NCBI GenBank assembly: GCA_905147135.1
Contig: LR990041.1
Coordinates: 15,127,907 to 15,191,906 of the forward strand
Length of the DNA stretch: 64,000 nt
DNA from: Blastobasis lacticolella
Taxonomy: Eukaryota; Arthropoda; Insecta; Lepidoptera; Blastobasidae
Direction: 5' to 3'
Shown here: positions 22,450 through 33,675 of the stretch, one piece after another
Layout: each line of letters starts with the position of its first letter
Position numbering within the stretch: position 1 is the first letter of the stretch
Position numbers and translations under genes: made by a program
Notes under the pieces: generated by a model
Seen by the model: the letters and a program-made list of their open reading frames with translations, nothing else
Told to the model about the DNA's origin: nothing
Databases searched by the model: none

Positions 22450-23505
22450 TTATCAATGGAAAGTGGCGGCGCTTGCGCTCCCCAGACAAAGTTAACGTAA
22501 CTAGCTTTTTCCTTATCTGTCACAAACAAAACCTCGCTACATGTATTTTGTTCTTTCAAGGGATAGGTCAATGAACTAGTAGCCGCCTCCGGCATCATAG
22601 ATCGACTAAGAAAATCCGCACAATTATGTGCACTGCTTACGTACTCGATTACAAAATTATAAGCTGACAAAAATAATGCATACCTTTGAAGAGACTTCGG
22701 GGACTCCCTTACCTGGTTTGAAAATAGACAAAAACGGCATGTGATCTGTACGTAACACGGACGGGTCGGCTCGGCCATACAAATATTGGTAAAACTTCCT
22801 AACATCGAAAATGATTGCTGTTGCTTCTTTTTGAATTTGGCTGTAGGTACTGTTTTTCGGCCGCATTCAACGATCAAGATACGTACGATACTGGTTGTTC
22901 TATGCCATTGCCCGAATTTTGAGATAAGACCTCCAAGATCCCACGGCGACGCATCTACTGTTAATATTATTTTTGTCTCTTGGTTAAAATGTGCCAGTGT
23001 GTTATCCGATGCAAGTGCCTTTTTATTGTATTGAATGCGTCATCGTGTTGTGTTGACCAATGCCACTTAACATTTTTTGTAATAGCGTGTGCAAAGGGGC
23101 AATACTCGACGCGTTATTTATAAAATTACGGTAATAGTTTACCAAACCTAAAAAGGATTTTAATTCGGATACGGTGTCTGGTTTTTTTGCGCTCAAAATA
23201 GCCTTTACCTTGTCCGGACATTTATGTAATCCTTTTTTGTCTATTACAAAACCTAAATATGAAACGGATTCTTGAAAAAAACTGCACATTGCCAGGCTAA
23301 GAGTGAGTCCCGCCGTTTCAAATTTTTTTAATACCGTGTGAAGCCTATCTAAATGTTCTTCCCGTGTCCTTCCGGTTATCAATATGTCATCTAAAAATTG
23401 CAACACCCCGTCTACACCAGAAAGAATATCCTCCAAAGTACGCTGAAACACAGCTGGAGCACTTGACAACCCGAATACTAATCTAGTATAATTGAATAAT
23501 CCCTT
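22450..23505 (-). pseudogene. Gypsy RT (3' part) and RNase H
   Basis: Minus strand. RT motifs: NKGLFNYTRLVFGLSSAPAV, FQRTLEDIL, LQFLDDILITG (catalytic F-L-D-D), YLGFVIDKKGLHKCPDKV and LKSFLGLVNYYRNF. After a short frame break, the RNase H region reads RPKNSTYSQIQKEA, YLYGRADPSVLRTDHMPFLS, YALFLSAYNFVIEYVSSAHN (the I-x-Y-x-x-x-x-x-N block) and CADFLSR. It ends at 22450 where the LINE is inserted and continues at 15901. Several frame shifts; the first catalytic RT aspartate is lost at the other side of the 23.5-25.1-kb insertion. Confidence 0.9.
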
Positions 23506-23507
23506 AT

Positions 23508-25105
23508 TCGTATTTATTTTATTTATTTATTTTTATTTATTTATTCATTTATTTCAGGCAACTGAGGCCCATATTTATAAATACACAAACAACATAAATA
23601 CAAAATAAACTAATACAAAATACAGACAAAGATAAAACCTATACCTACATACAAATTATTATAAATTGTAAACTAATATATAAAAATAAAATTTATTAAT
23701 ATCTTAAAAATAACTATCACTTAATGTCGTTCGGCGGCACCGGAAATTCTAGGTCGCCCACGGAATCGCCGGTACACCACACCCTTCGGCCAATATTCTT
23801 CCCTCATGAAGAAATCCAAATCTGCCGTGGGAACCAACGCCACGAACGAGTTGAATTTACGTTCATGGCTTGATTCCAAGAGCTGGACCCTCACGAGGTA
23901 CTTCTTGGTTATGCGGATGTGCTCCTCCACGTCCTTTGCCGTCACCGTGTAATGAAGGCGGGACAAGTAGAGCGCAGTCGTAGGTGTCGCAGGGCGCAGC
24001 AGGAAGTTGGGACCAGTTACTGCAGTGCCGCGAAAATTCTGAGCAGCACGACGTCTACTCTTCTTCTGGACCGTGACAAATCCTTCCTCATCACGGTCCC
24101 CGTCGAGGGCGCATGGGGGCTTCAATGCCGCCGATTCTCGCGGAGTTGAAGCCTCCACGCGAAGGTGTTGGCGCGTAGTCGATGCGCGGACGGGAGCCGC
24201 GGGCACGGTGGGCGCCGGCGTTCGAGCGGCGGGCGCACGCGAGCGAGCGGCTGGCTGCGGCGGGCGGGGCGCGGGGTGCGCGTCACGCGGCGGCGGCGAC
24301 CCGGCCGAAGCGCGCGCGCCGATGCGGGCCGCGTACGTGTCGGGTGTCCGTGCGGCAGGCGATGGCGACAAAACTGCTGACTCGAAACTCGAGGCCGCGA
24401 GGTCAACACTCGCACAGCCGCGCTGAATACACACATTAGCAGCGTCAGCAGGCGACCCGATGACTGTAATAGAGTTGCGCAAAGCGTCGACTTCCTCCCG
24501 CAACTCAACTACAGTTTTTTGGGATGCCTCAAATTTTGCTCCCAATTCGGCCAGATTTGCCTTCAGGAGCACGATGTCCTTCAGCAACCGGGTGACGTCG
24601 ACGTGGTCGAAGGTGACGGGCGGGAGCTTATTCAGGTCCCTCGCCACAAACGTTGGTACGTCGTCTGGATCTGTCTCTTTCAGCAGCGTGATGATGTCCT
24701 GTATGCTTCTCGGTGTCCCATCACGCCGTCGCAACACCATCTTCTCCATCACGTTGAGTGAAGAGTACAGTAACACCTTGGCTTCAGATATGTCCGCCTC
24801 CGAGAAGTTGGTTTTGCATATCTGAACGGCACTAACCTCGTCCATCACGTCTAATTTTTGCTGTAAGAACGCGAGGAGCTCGTTCACAATGATGTTTGTA
24901 GCCATCGCAGTGACGCACGCGCGACGGTTTGCACCGTCGCCTCAGTAAAACACTAATATTACAAAGTTGGCACAACACGACCTACTCACGAATTGAATTG
25001 TAATGTATTGATACATGTAAGGAGTTGGGAATCCTCACATAGCTCAAGTTGATTGTAGGCACTGGATCAATCCAACTTTGTGAAGTGCTGACCACCGTGT
25101 AATTT
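23508..25105 (-). mobile_element. ORF1-only non-LTR retroposon (HAL1-like organisation)
   Basis: Minus-strand insertion in the Gypsy RT. It has a 5' UTR (from about 25105), an intact 394-codon ORF (24905-23721), then a short 3' UTR containing GGGCCTCAGTTGCCTGAAAT and an AATAAATAAATA-type tail (23508-23560). No endonuclease or RT ORF follows: the 3' tail starts about 160 bp after the ORF stop. About 40 codons of Gypsy RT are missing at the junction. Exact ends and a target duplication could not be fixed. Confidence 0.72.
23721..24905 (-). CDS. LINE-type ORF1 protein, intact, 394 aa
   Basis: Starts MATNIIVNELLAFLQQKLD and ends ISGAAERH. Residues about 1-100 form an alpha-helical domain. About 105-150 form a predicted coiled coil (LLKDIVLLKANLAELGAKFE, VVELREEVDALRNSI). 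About 185-275 are Pro/Ala/Arg-rich and low complexity (GC-rich DNA at 24140-24400, which generates spurious antisense frames). About 285-385 hold a folded region (LYLSRLHYTVTAKDVEEHIR ... FNSFVALVPTADLDFFMREE) like the RRM-type nucleic-acid-binding domain of LINE ORF1 proteins. No CCHC knuckle is visible. Expected role: RNA-binding chaperone of a retroposon RNP. No stops or frameshifts, so it is the freshest reading frame in this nest besides BEL/Pao. Confidence 0.75.
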   Translation of the reverse strand: MATNIIVNELLAFLQQKLDVMDEVSAVQICKTNFSEADISEAKVLLYSSLNVMEKMVLRRRDGTPRSIQDIITLLKETDPDDVPTFVARDLNKLPPVTFDHVDVTRLLKDIVLLKANLAELGAKFEASQKTVVELREEVDALRNSITVIGSPADAANVCIQRGCASVDLAASSFESAVLSPSPAARTPDTYAARIGARASAGSPPPRDAHPAPRPPQPAARSRAPAARTPAPTVPAAPVRASTTRQHLRVEASTPRESAALKPPCALDGDRDEEGFVTVQKKSRRRAAQNFRGTAVTGPNFLLRPATPTTALYLSRLHYTVTAKDVEEHIRITKKYLVRVQLLESSHERKFNSFVALVPTADLDFFMREEYWPKGVVYRRFRGRPRISGAAERH

Positions 25106-25575
25106 GGAAAATACTTGTCTACTATTAATTTTTTATTAAGAGCAGCAGAATAGTCCGCACACAACCTTATAGTGCCGTATTTTTTTATCATCGGCACTAC
25201 CGGACTAGCATATTCGGACGAAGTAACAGGCTGTATTATACCTAAATTTACTAATCGGTCAAGTTCTTTATCCAATTTAGGCCTAATCGCAAAAGGTACC
25301 GGTCTGGCTTTCATAAAAATGGGTTTACTTCCTGTTTTTAATTTTAAGCTTACTTGCGAACCTTCATAACATCCTAATTTGTCTGAAAATAATTTCAGAT
25401 ATTGTTTTAAATAAATATCCATAGCAGAAGTCGAACATGTATTTACTGGACATATTTGCATGTTGAATTTACAAAGGAAATCCCTCCCTAGTAAAGGTGG
25501 CCCCCCTCTTTTCACTACTACGAACACGTCTAAGATTTCTGTTTTTGATCGGAAAGTAAACGGGAGGCTAATCAC
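25106..25575 (-). pseudogene. Gypsy protease end and RT start
   Basis: Minus strand. Begins ISLPFTFRSKTEILDVFVVV, then RGGPPLLGRDFLCKF (end of the aspartic protease, LLGRD), a linker, and the RT fingers: KPIFMKARPVPFAIRPKLDK, ELDRLVNLGIIQPVTSSEYA, SPVVPMIKKYGTIRLCADYS. It stops near IVDKY where the ORF1-only retroposon is inserted. A stop and frame change separate it from the frame ending at 25578. Confidence 0.9.
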
Positions 25576-25577
25576 TC

Positions 25578-26571
25578 CTAAACCGTAATCATGCTACCAT
25601 CGTAACTGCGTAACAATTTATTACTTTGATGTAATGCATACTTAGGGAAATATTTATAGTACATTGTATGTGAAATGGCTGTCACAGAGGACCCAGTATC
25701 CACTTCAAAACTCAGAGTAATGGTATCAACTTCAACCGTTTCCTGCATTGGATCGCCTTGGTAACTACGGATATTGAAAACATAACGCTTACCATCGTCT
25801 CCATCATCAGACCAGCACTGCAAGAAATAGTGATTAGGGGTTATCCTTTTTGCAAAGCAAATTTTTTTCAGATGTCCTTTCACGCCACAGTTTCTACATT
25901 TGGCATTTTTAAATTTACAGTCGTTTTGCTCGTGATTATTATAACCACACACCGCACAACTTTCTGCATTTAACGTATACCGCGCCGTGTTGTAGCCAGC
26001 CCGCGGCCTGCCAGCGACGGCGGCCCTGGGGCTCGGCGCCGTCCCCATCTTATGCACGTCGATCGTGGGCAGCAGAGTCTGCGCAGTCGCACCTTGCCGT
26101 GTGCCTTTACGAGCACACCGCACGCTGTCAGCGATCTGCAGTGCCTTTGCCAGACTCAGGTCCGAACGACTCGCTGAAAAGTCGGTCGCGTTCTGCTCCT
26201 ACCGCCATAGCCAGCTGGAACCGGTCCCGCAACGTTTGCTCGAGAACATTCGCCGGGAAATCACAATCCAAAGCCAGCCCTCGAACTCTCGCCGCCCATT
26301 CCGCCAACGTTTCATCAGAATTTTGGATGGCACTATAAAATTTAATTTTTCTGCAAACCCACATTTTTTTTATTTTGAAGTGTCCATCCAGCAACCCTGT
26401 CACTTCTTCGTAGTTTAATGAGCCGACGTCATTCGGCAAGGCTAAATCACGAATGAGTCGATTTGTAGTCTCCGCTAAACTACTTAGCAATATAGCTCGC
26501 CGCTTCGCGCCTGATTTGTCCACGTCACTGGTGTAATAATAAGGTTCCAACAGATATTCAGAATTTACCAT
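25578..26571 (-). pseudogene. Gypsy gag C-terminal half and protease
   Basis: Two overlapping-region minus frames (26571-26128 and 26123-25578) separated by a frameshift near 26125. The first is the gag capsid-like part (KSGAKRRAILLSSLAETTNR, LNYEEVTGLLDGHFK, ETLAEWAARVRGLALDCDFP). The second has two zinc knuckles (CAVCGYNNHEQNDC and CRNCGVKGHLKKIC) and the protease active site FEVDTGSSVTAIS. The N-terminal gag piece lies at 29210-29100 beyond a 2.5-kb insertion. Confidence 0.9.
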
Positions 26572-28484
26572 TGAATAAAAGACATTGTTAAAAATGGCCT
26601 ATGAATCAACACGCATGAAACATTTACTATAATTACTAGATCTTTTTATAATGTACATTACAAATATTTTAATAGAACGGACACTTCTTAATTTCGAAAA
26701 CATTTTAAAAAGTATTTATTTATTTATTTAAAACTTCATGCACATTACAGTACCTACAATGGCGGACTTAAAGCTACGTAGCTTTTTCTACCAGTCAACC
26801 AGAGAACAATTACCAAAAATTACAAGGCGGTGCTACAAAAGAAGAAGATAAAATAACATAAAACAGACTAAAAGTAACATTAATTAAATAAGTATATCAA
26901 ACATTCACAGACCGAAACTTATAGATAGTATAATAGGAGAAAGAGAAAGAATTCACTTCTGTCATAATCCTCGGTGTTACTATTTAGACATTATCTATTT
27001 TGACAGATTACAGTAGGGATGTGGTTGTATAAAACCGTTAATGAATCTATTCGATTATCGATTATCATTCTCATAGAACTTGGAATCGATAGTTGCATGG
27101 TTATGCTATACGTATTTTACAAAATAAACTATTTATTTTCTTCTGAATTGATAATTTATTAATACGACATTAAAAACCCTTCTACAACAACGATTATGAC
27201 ACGTGCGTATTTCTATCATCCTATTGCGTAGAATACGCGCGACTCGAAATCGTTGTTGTGAAAGGTCTCTTAAGGTGAAATTCAAACAAGGAATAAGAGT
27301 TTAGTTACAAAAATAATAAGGTTACCTAAATGTTAATTTTAAATATTCGATTATATTATATCAATACTGATTTTCGATTGTCTGTTGTTATTCGTTATTC
27401 GTGGCACTTCACTAAAGGGGCGGGGCCGGTCTATGAAGTACGACATTTTCCGTAGTACATTTAAACCCAAAAAAAAAACACAAAACTTCATAGGCGTGCG
27501 CCAAAGACCAACAACATATAATAGCGCCAAAGACTAATAACATTTAACATATGGTACTAGTACAATGCTATACCTACTTTATAATCACACGAAAATAAAA
27601 AAGGAAATCCTTAATAAAACCCTTGCATGTCCATAAGACTCCTGACTCCTAGACTCCTAGAGTTCAATGTCAAGAAGCGCGCATCTGTCAAGCCTACTCC
27701 TTGAGTTGGGTCCGCTTCAACGACAGATTTTTTGACCGATAATTCAAAGAAAACTAAGGTAGTTAAGTATCCTATATTGCTCTCACTTGGATAACGAGTA
27801 GGGTGGAAAACAAGGATGCAAGCCTTTAAAACTCAGCATCAGCGGGATATGACGAGAATTATATCAGCAGAGCTGTTTTCGAAACAGTAGTTCAGAGTGT
27901 TATGACTGACCTAGCAGTGTGACAATAAAACGTTTACCTACAATTTATAATCCAATGTAAGTACGTCCTTACACTCAGTAATAAATGCTAAGTTATTGCT
28001 ACATACCGAATGTTTTTATTGACGTAATTATAACCTCAAAATCCGAAAGTGTCATGATTTTTTTCGAATTCTCAAAAGTGTCCGTTGTTTTAATTTAGGT
28101 TCAATCGAATATATACATTATCTAAAACCCAAAAAGTAAATACACCTCCCTGTTGGATCTTAGGCCAGCTATGTATGGACGACGAGCAATGTCCTTTAAA
28201 GTCGCTATAAAAAACAAATTATGTCAGAAAAGTTATTACAGTATATCAGAATATGTAAATGACAAAAGTCCATGGGACTGAACTGTACTATACAGGTATT
28301 TACTTTTAAGATAGTATATATGACAAATAATGTATTAGTACATAAGACATGTTTAAAAAAAAGAATTAACGTAGGCTCTGTGGGTTTCTTGCCGTTTCTT
28401 TCCCCCACGGAGAACCACCTTGGAAGCGGTGTTAATTTTCCTTCCTCTCCCACACATGGTGTCTCCTGTCTGCGCAAGGGTAGG

Positions 28485-28640
28485 GGTAGAGTAGTAGTTA
28501 GAGTAGGGGTAGGGTAGGGTAGGGGTAAGATAGTGGTGGGTAGGGGTAAGATAGTGATAGGGTAGGGGATAGGATAGTGGTAGGGTAGGCTTAAGGCAAT
28601 GGTAGGATAGGGTAGGGGTAAGGTAGCGGTAGCGTAGGGA
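28485..28640 (+). repeat. GGTA-rich simple repeat
   Basis: Irregular array of GGTAGGG, GTAGGGGTA and ATAGTGGTAGGGTAGG. The antisense frames of LPYPTPT-type residues are its translation, not a protein. Confidence 0.85.
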
Positions 28641-28649
28641 TAGCATAGA

Positions 28650-29098
28650 GTTGGGTGGGAGCGACTACCTATCACATGCAGCATGTGTGGTGCACGCTCA
28701 CTTAATAGTCTGTCTGGCGGTGGCGTGGGGGCCGGGTCGCTCTTTTCCCTCAAATATGGTTGAATTGGACGATGGCTGGGCCCTGCGTTATACTCGTGAA
28801 CGGGTGCTGCCTTGGTGGACTGGCTTACTCATGTTGTAGTTTTAGGTGGTTTTTCTTAATTATACTAGACATACCTATATAATATATCGAACGCGGTCTG
28901 GCTCTGCCTGGCATTGTCAAGCACAGTTCGGTCGTGGTTGGCGTGGGGTGGGTTTTGCTGCGGCCATAGGGCGGTCAGCGTGTCACTGTGTGTTTCCTTC
29001 CTACTTTCCTACCTAAGGAGGGGTACCTTTTTGATGATTGTAAGAGATATTTAATGTCCTAATCAATAAAGAAATTTTGAATTTTGAATTGAATTTTG
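28650..29098 (+). pseudogene. Non-LTR retrotransposon 3' end
   Basis: Ends AATCAATAAAGAAATTTTGA followed by TTTTGAATTGAATTTTGAAC, the kind of TGAATTT-type tail seen on CR1/L2-like LINEs. Upstream it has a short frame FPSNMVELDDGWALRYTRER without a known domain. It joins Gypsy gag at about 29098. Confidence 0.5.
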
Positions 29099-29210
29099 AA
29101 CGGGTTTTGTCATTTGCCTGGAACCATTGCTCCAGACGCCCTTTGAACAAAATCCAGTCTTGTGTTTCATGATTAAACACATTCAGAACACCCACAGATA
29201 CTGAAGCCAT
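29099..29210 (-). pseudogene. Gypsy gag N-terminus
   Basis: Begins at the ATG at 29210 (minus): ASVSVGVLNVFNHETQDWIL, then FKGRLEQWFQAND. It lies 28 bp inside the 5' LTR, with a TGGCGACGACG primer-binding-like sequence (minus strand) directly after the LTR. The rest of gag resumes at about 26545. Confidence 0.85.
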
Positions 29211-29238
29211 TTTAATGACTGTCATACGTCGTCGCCAC

Positions 29239-29377
29239 TGTTATTCCGGGTTTTAGGGTGGAGACCATAACACACGGCTTTCACATTTAAAGCTATAATG
29301 ACGACTGCCTGCACACAATGTTACGAGTACCAACCGATAGTTAGCTGTTTTAATACTACCTACTTATGACTATAACA
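29239..29377 (-). repeat. Gypsy 5' LTR
   Basis: 139 bp, + strand TGTTATTCCGGG ... GACTATAACA, same orientation as 7577-7710, with GAACT (29378-29382) as the target duplication. It differs from the other LTRs by substitutions and a small insertion (GTACGAGTACC region), so the insertion is not recent. Confidence 0.88.
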
Positions 29378-29725
29378 GAACTTTTCGATTTGGTGCCCAC
29401 AGCACAATTCCGCCATCGCACCACCCGCCGTGGGCTGGGTACTCATCCCCACTATGTAGACCCTCTGTTGGTCACCACGCGAAGGTTCGAAAGAACGTTT
29501 CTCGCTCGTACGATTCGGATGTGGAATGAGCTCCCAGCCACAGTGTTTCCTTTGGACTATGACATGGGATCGTTCAAGAGGTATTTTAGAGGTATCTTTA
29601 GAGGCGGGCAAGCATTGGTGACTCCCCTGGTGTTGCTGATGTCCATAGGCGGCGGTGACCACTTTCTATCAAGTGGCCCGCTTGCCTGTTTGTCTGCCGT
29701 GTAACATAAAAAGAAAAAATACTTG
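29378..29725 (+). pseudogene. LINE C-terminal fragment, right half, with 3' tail
   Basis: Continues the LINE of 7409-7576: ELFDLVPTAQFRHRTTRRGL, then TRRFERTFLARTIRMWNELP and YDMGSFKRYFRGI. It is followed by the 3' UTR GTGACCACTTTCTATCAAGT, GGCCCGCTTGCCTGTTTGTC and an oligo-A end (AAAAAGAAAAAAT, about 29725). Its 3' end is nearly the same as that of the SINEs at 12457-12809 and 49090-49295. Confidence 0.9.
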
Positions 29726-29726
29726 G

Positions 29727-32700
29727 GTTCAAAAATAAATTATTAATTTGGAAACATTTATGCAGCTGCGAGAGAGCACTATTTACATCGTCAAAATTGT
29801 CTTTATTTCTGTCAACCTTAAAAAGTAAAGAAGTGTCATATGCGCATAGTACTATCTCGCAGCGCTTACTGATATAAAATGGTAAATCGTTAATATAAAC
29901 GAGGAATATGAACGGTCCTAAAATAGAGCCTTGCGGAACCCCCATAGCAACAGGACACTCACCGGATGTATAGTCGTTAATTTTGACTTTTTGTACTCTG
30001 TCACTCAGATAAGATCTTAATAGTAATGCTCCTCAGTATTATACTATGATTGACACAATCAAAAGCCTTGGAAAGGTCACAGAAAATACCAATGGCGTTC
30101 TGTGAACTTTCCCAGGCATCATAATCTACCCTTTGTAAAACCAAACTGGTTGCTGGGAAAAAGTCTATGTTCGGTCAAATGTGTAAACCATTTTTGTAAA
30201 GAGGGACTATTTTACTAATTTCATTAAATCAGAAATAGTCCCTTCATCAACACTGTTGTTAAAAATATGTGCGAGTTGTGGAGCTGTTTTTCATGGTGCT
30301 TTTTATTACATAGACAGACATATCCTCAGTTCTCTTTATGTTCAGAGAGTTGGAAGCTTTCAGAATATCAATGTCGCCTATATGTCTAAACTTGAAGTCA
30401 ACCATACATTCAGGGAGATTTTCCATGAGTATTTGTTTAGCTGAATCAGTAGACGAGTTGAGGTTTTGTGTGGTGTTTATAGGGATATTTGAAAAGTACT
30501 CATTGAATGTATTAGCTATGTCGAGGTCATTTTTCATTATTTTGCCGCTAATCTTCAATTTAAAATTAAAATCATTGTTTTTAACTTTACCAGTTTCATG
30601 ATTAATAACTTTCCATACCTCTTTAGTTTTGTTACTGGCTTTAGTAATTTTGATTTAATAAAATTTGCCTTCGCGTTGAGGCACACCCTTTTAAAAATCT
30701 TCGTATAATTGATAAATGTCTCCGATTTATTGTAAGACTTCATATGGTCCAACTCATAAAGTCTTAATTTACTTTTATAAATAGGTACCTGCAGTAGCCC
30801 AATCACAAAATTTAAGTTTATTACTTTTCTTGAATGTCTTCATTTTAAAAATATTGCCAAATTTAGTATTTATTTTACTAAATAGGGTATTGTTGTGGTG
30901 ATTCGGTTCTGTGGTTGCTGGATTTTGTGAGACAAATTTTGTATCTAACTTTTCTGAAAAAGATTCCAGGCGGGCTTTTGTGATTGGTCGACATCTAATT
31001 GTGGTGGTTTTTTCTACTATTTGATCTTGCATCTCCACTCCTATACCGTAATGGCACGACCCAAGACAGTTTAGCATGAACTTACTGGATATCTGACAGT
31101 TACAGAACACATTATCTAGACATGTGGCTGTAGACTCGGTAACTCTTGTGGGTTCTAGAAATATGTTATTAAGGTGGAAAGATTTGAACAAAGACATTAG
31201 CCTTCTACATTGACTGAAATCATCTAACATATTGATATTAAAATCTTCACAAACTACAACCGATTTTCTACCACTGGTTAACTTTGTAAGCACCTCCTCC
31301 AAAACCTCTTCAAACATTATAAAGTCCCCAGAAGGAGGTCTGTAAAGACACAAGATAATGTATAGTGGCAATTCTACACAGGACATTTCAATTATTTGCT
31401 CCACAGATAAACTAATTACATCTTTGCGCTCCTTAAATTTCAAACAATATTTTATTAAAATTAGCGATCTACCATGGATTGCATTCTCCCTGCTGTAATT
31501 GCTAGCTATAATGTAGCTATTGAATTAGGGACATAAATGCGATTTAGTGAGCCTAAAATTCTACCATCTAAAAATAAAATTAATTCTAATTCTTTGCTAG
31601 CTAAACCTTGAATATTCTGGTGAATTAGATTAATATTATTCTGTTTTAATTGAAAACAAGGTTTTGCTATTGTCCTACATGTCAGTTTAAAATAAATAGA
31701 ATCTGTACTTGTCGTACTGTGTGATTTGTCAATAGAATTATAGGAGATGTCAGTAGTTTTATAAGATATGTTATTAGAATTATAAGAAATGTCAGATTTT
31801 AAAATATTATAAGCTAGTAAACTAGTAAAATTAATTTTTTTCTTAATAGGATTATATAAATAATGTCCACAGTGAACTACACGTCTTACAAATCTATTTA
31901 TGTCAAAGAGCGATATTTGTCACTACTAAACATTAGTTTATGGAATAAATTATTTAGATATATTATTTTATTATGTTGGTTATAGCTAAAGGAGCCAGAA
32001 TAAGGTAATGTACACAGTAGTATTTTCCCCACATTCTGTATACTATTTTGAAATGTCAAATATATCAATTTTATCATGTCTCTTGGAAAACAAACTATCT
32101 TCCAATGCCACAATTAAAGTGTCCATTCTGTTATATTTATATTTACAAATTTGTAACCATAACGTTGATAGTGATATGCCAGAATAGCAAAAATTTATCA
32201 CGTCATTACTGTCGTATTTCGACACCATAGGCCCGAGATTACGTCCCAACATGTCACTAAATATGATGGTTGTACTAGTTTTACCACGCACAGTACGCAC
32301 ATCACTCACAGTGGGAGTACAAGGTACAGAAAAGCGTATATTTGCCACAAGTGGCGCTACCGTTGCGCACTCGCACTCGTCCGCCGACTTATTAATTGGC
32401 ATTGAGGTGCTCACTAGGGTGCAATCACAGTTATTGCAAACTTGACGTGCACATAACGAGTTAAATTTTTCTTCGTTATATTTTATGACATTTATTAATT
32501 GAGTCATAGATTCTGAGTACTCTCCAATAATTTTCTGAGACATACTATATTGGTATAGAGTATCGTGCAATTCGCTCTCTAAAGCACTGAGTTTTGTACA
32601 ACATTCATTACATAATAATTTTTAAATAAATAATGACTACACGCCTTTATCCGTAGGTATAGACAGGACCGCATCGTTACACTTGCTTATTATAATTAAA
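29727..32700 (-). pseudogene. Non-LTR element with ORF1 and ORF2 remnants, minus strand
   Basis: ORF1 remnant at 32570-32043 (IIFSDMLGRNLGPMVSKYDS, VINFCYSGISLSTLWLQI), resembling the SGNH/OSK-like half of some lepidopteran LINE ORF1s. ORF2 endonuclease at 31443-30775: IILCLYRPPSGDF, VVVCEDFNIN (usual G-D-x-N now E-D-F-N), CLDNVFCN and the final catalytic His in SCHYG. Linker 30558-30259: ANTFNEYFSNI. The RT segment (29945-29730) reads GVPQGSILGPFIFLVYINDL, where Y-A-D-D has become AYDTSLLF. It is truncated at 29727 by the neighbouring LINE end. Many frameshifts. Confidence 0.8.
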
Positions 32701-33507
32701 GAATTAAAGTCTGAAACGAATAATTTTCATTTATTTATTATTGTTAAAGTTGTGTTGCTAACCCAATACCCAATTAGTAAAGAGAGCAAAATGGATTATG
32801 TGTATCGCAATCCTCAAACCGCATACATATAAAATGGCGGCCATTTGTATGCTTCATTCATGATATAGGAGACAGGGCTTCTGATTTTGTTTAATTTCCG
32901 TGTACCTACCTATTTAAATTCGGTAAGTTAATCATATGATTTTACAGATTATTTGAAATGCTTGTTTTCTCTAAACGCCTAAAGTTATTTACAAATAGTA
33001 GTGTCAATATGTAATGTATGTTACCTTTTTTCATAGGCTACTACCTAACCTTACTAGGTTCATCGAAAATTTAAAAATAATTATACATTCTTTTAAGCTT
33101 TGTAAACTTAAAAATAAAAATTCTCCAGGTTTTCATAAACACACAATAGTGTGTTGTGTGTTTATTCAATATTCATTATAGCACCATTTTTTACTAATTG
33201 TTTGAAATATTTAGGTTATTTAGATTTTTTACCTGTTTAGGAGTATTCGATACTTACGTATTCGTGGTAGGAGGTTCCGGTATTATTGTTTTGGTATTAA
33301 AAGTATGTTATTAAAAATCTAAAACCTATGCCTGTGGATAAAGGTTTTATGTAACATTTGCTAGGTATCCATAATACATCATAATTTTCCACGGATTAAT
33401 TGTTAAATTAACCGAAAACACAAATATTCTGTATTTTCAGAGTACTACGTCCTAAAATATTATTTTAATTAATAATGATCTGCCTACTTATGTACATTTT
33501 GTTTTAG
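32701..33507. other. Last part of Parg intron 1, no gene
   Basis: AT-rich intronic sequence between the LINE remnant and the acceptor at 33507. No repeat copy inside this window and no coding potential was recognised. Confidence 0.5.
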
Positions 33508-33675
33508 GGTATAACTAGCTTTTTGAGCTCCGACACACAAAAAAAGCGATGGGATAAAATAAGAAAGACTTTGAAGAAGTCAATCACTAACAGTAAGGAG
33601 CTCCACGGCGCTATAATGGAATACAATCGCACGCACACATGGTCATTTCCAATAATGCACACATTCTTCACCAGG
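33508..33675 (+). CDS. Parg: Parg exon, helical accessory domain
   Basis: 168-bp exon, phase 0 at both ends, between acceptor TTTTAG (ends 33507) and donor GTATGT (33676). It encodes 56 residues from GITSF to FFTR, with KKRWDKIRKTLKKSI and a following helix AIMEYNRTHTWSF. This is the W-x-x-I...A-I-x-x-Y-N pattern of the helical domain preceding the macrodomain fold in PARG. It joins without residue loss to the exon ending DHVLLPCPENKT; an apparently missing exon between them is not needed once the two are aligned with the family. Third codon positions are AT-rich, unlike the exons after 47 kb. Confidence 0.9.

Larger units (their letters stand above)
26545..29098. mobile_element. Composite insertion in Gypsy gag, mostly non-coding
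   Basis: Separates the two gag pieces. It contains a minus-oriented LINE-tail-like segment (26705-26960, beginning ATTTATTTATTTAAAAC, similar to 46229-46320), repeats with CGATTATCGATTATC (27047), a GGTAGGGTAGGGGTA-rich simple repeat (28485-28640), and a + oriented non-LTR 3' end (28650-29098). No intact gene. The 26.96-28.48-kb stretch is AT-rich with no recognisable feature. Borders are approximate. Confidence 0.5.
7577..29377 (-). mobile_element. Ty3/Gypsy LTR retrotransposon, minus strand, nested and rearranged
   Basis: LTRs in the same orientation at 7577-7710 (3' LTR) and 29239-29377 (5' LTR) run TGTTAT...ATAACA. They are flanked by the 5-bp target duplication GAACT (7572-7576, 29378-29382) inside a LINE whose reading continues on either side. 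On the minus strand the order is 5' LTR, gag start (29210), gag/protease (26571-25578), RT (25575-25105 and about 23505-22700), RNase H (to 22450), integrase zinc region (15901-15655), pol end (8360-7800), polypurine tract and 3' LTR. Later insertions and an inverted duplication expanded it to 21.8 kb. All ORFs are broken; the element is dead. Confidence 0.88.

Noticed and set aside
24122..24508. GC-rich Arg/Ala frames opposite the ORF1 protein
   Set aside because: Shadows of the Pro/Ala/Arg-rich linker of the minus-strand ORF1; no independent support.
28205..28753. 182-codon minus frame rich in Pro, Thr, Tyr and Leu
   Set aside because: Mostly translation of the GGTA-rich simple repeat with no domain.
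4215..33507. A missing Parg exon between the first two coding exons
   Set aside because: DHVLLPCPENKT joined to GITSF...RW already covers the family's H-V-x-x-P-C-S to R-W segment and phases fit, so no exon is needed. None was found in the non-transposon parts.
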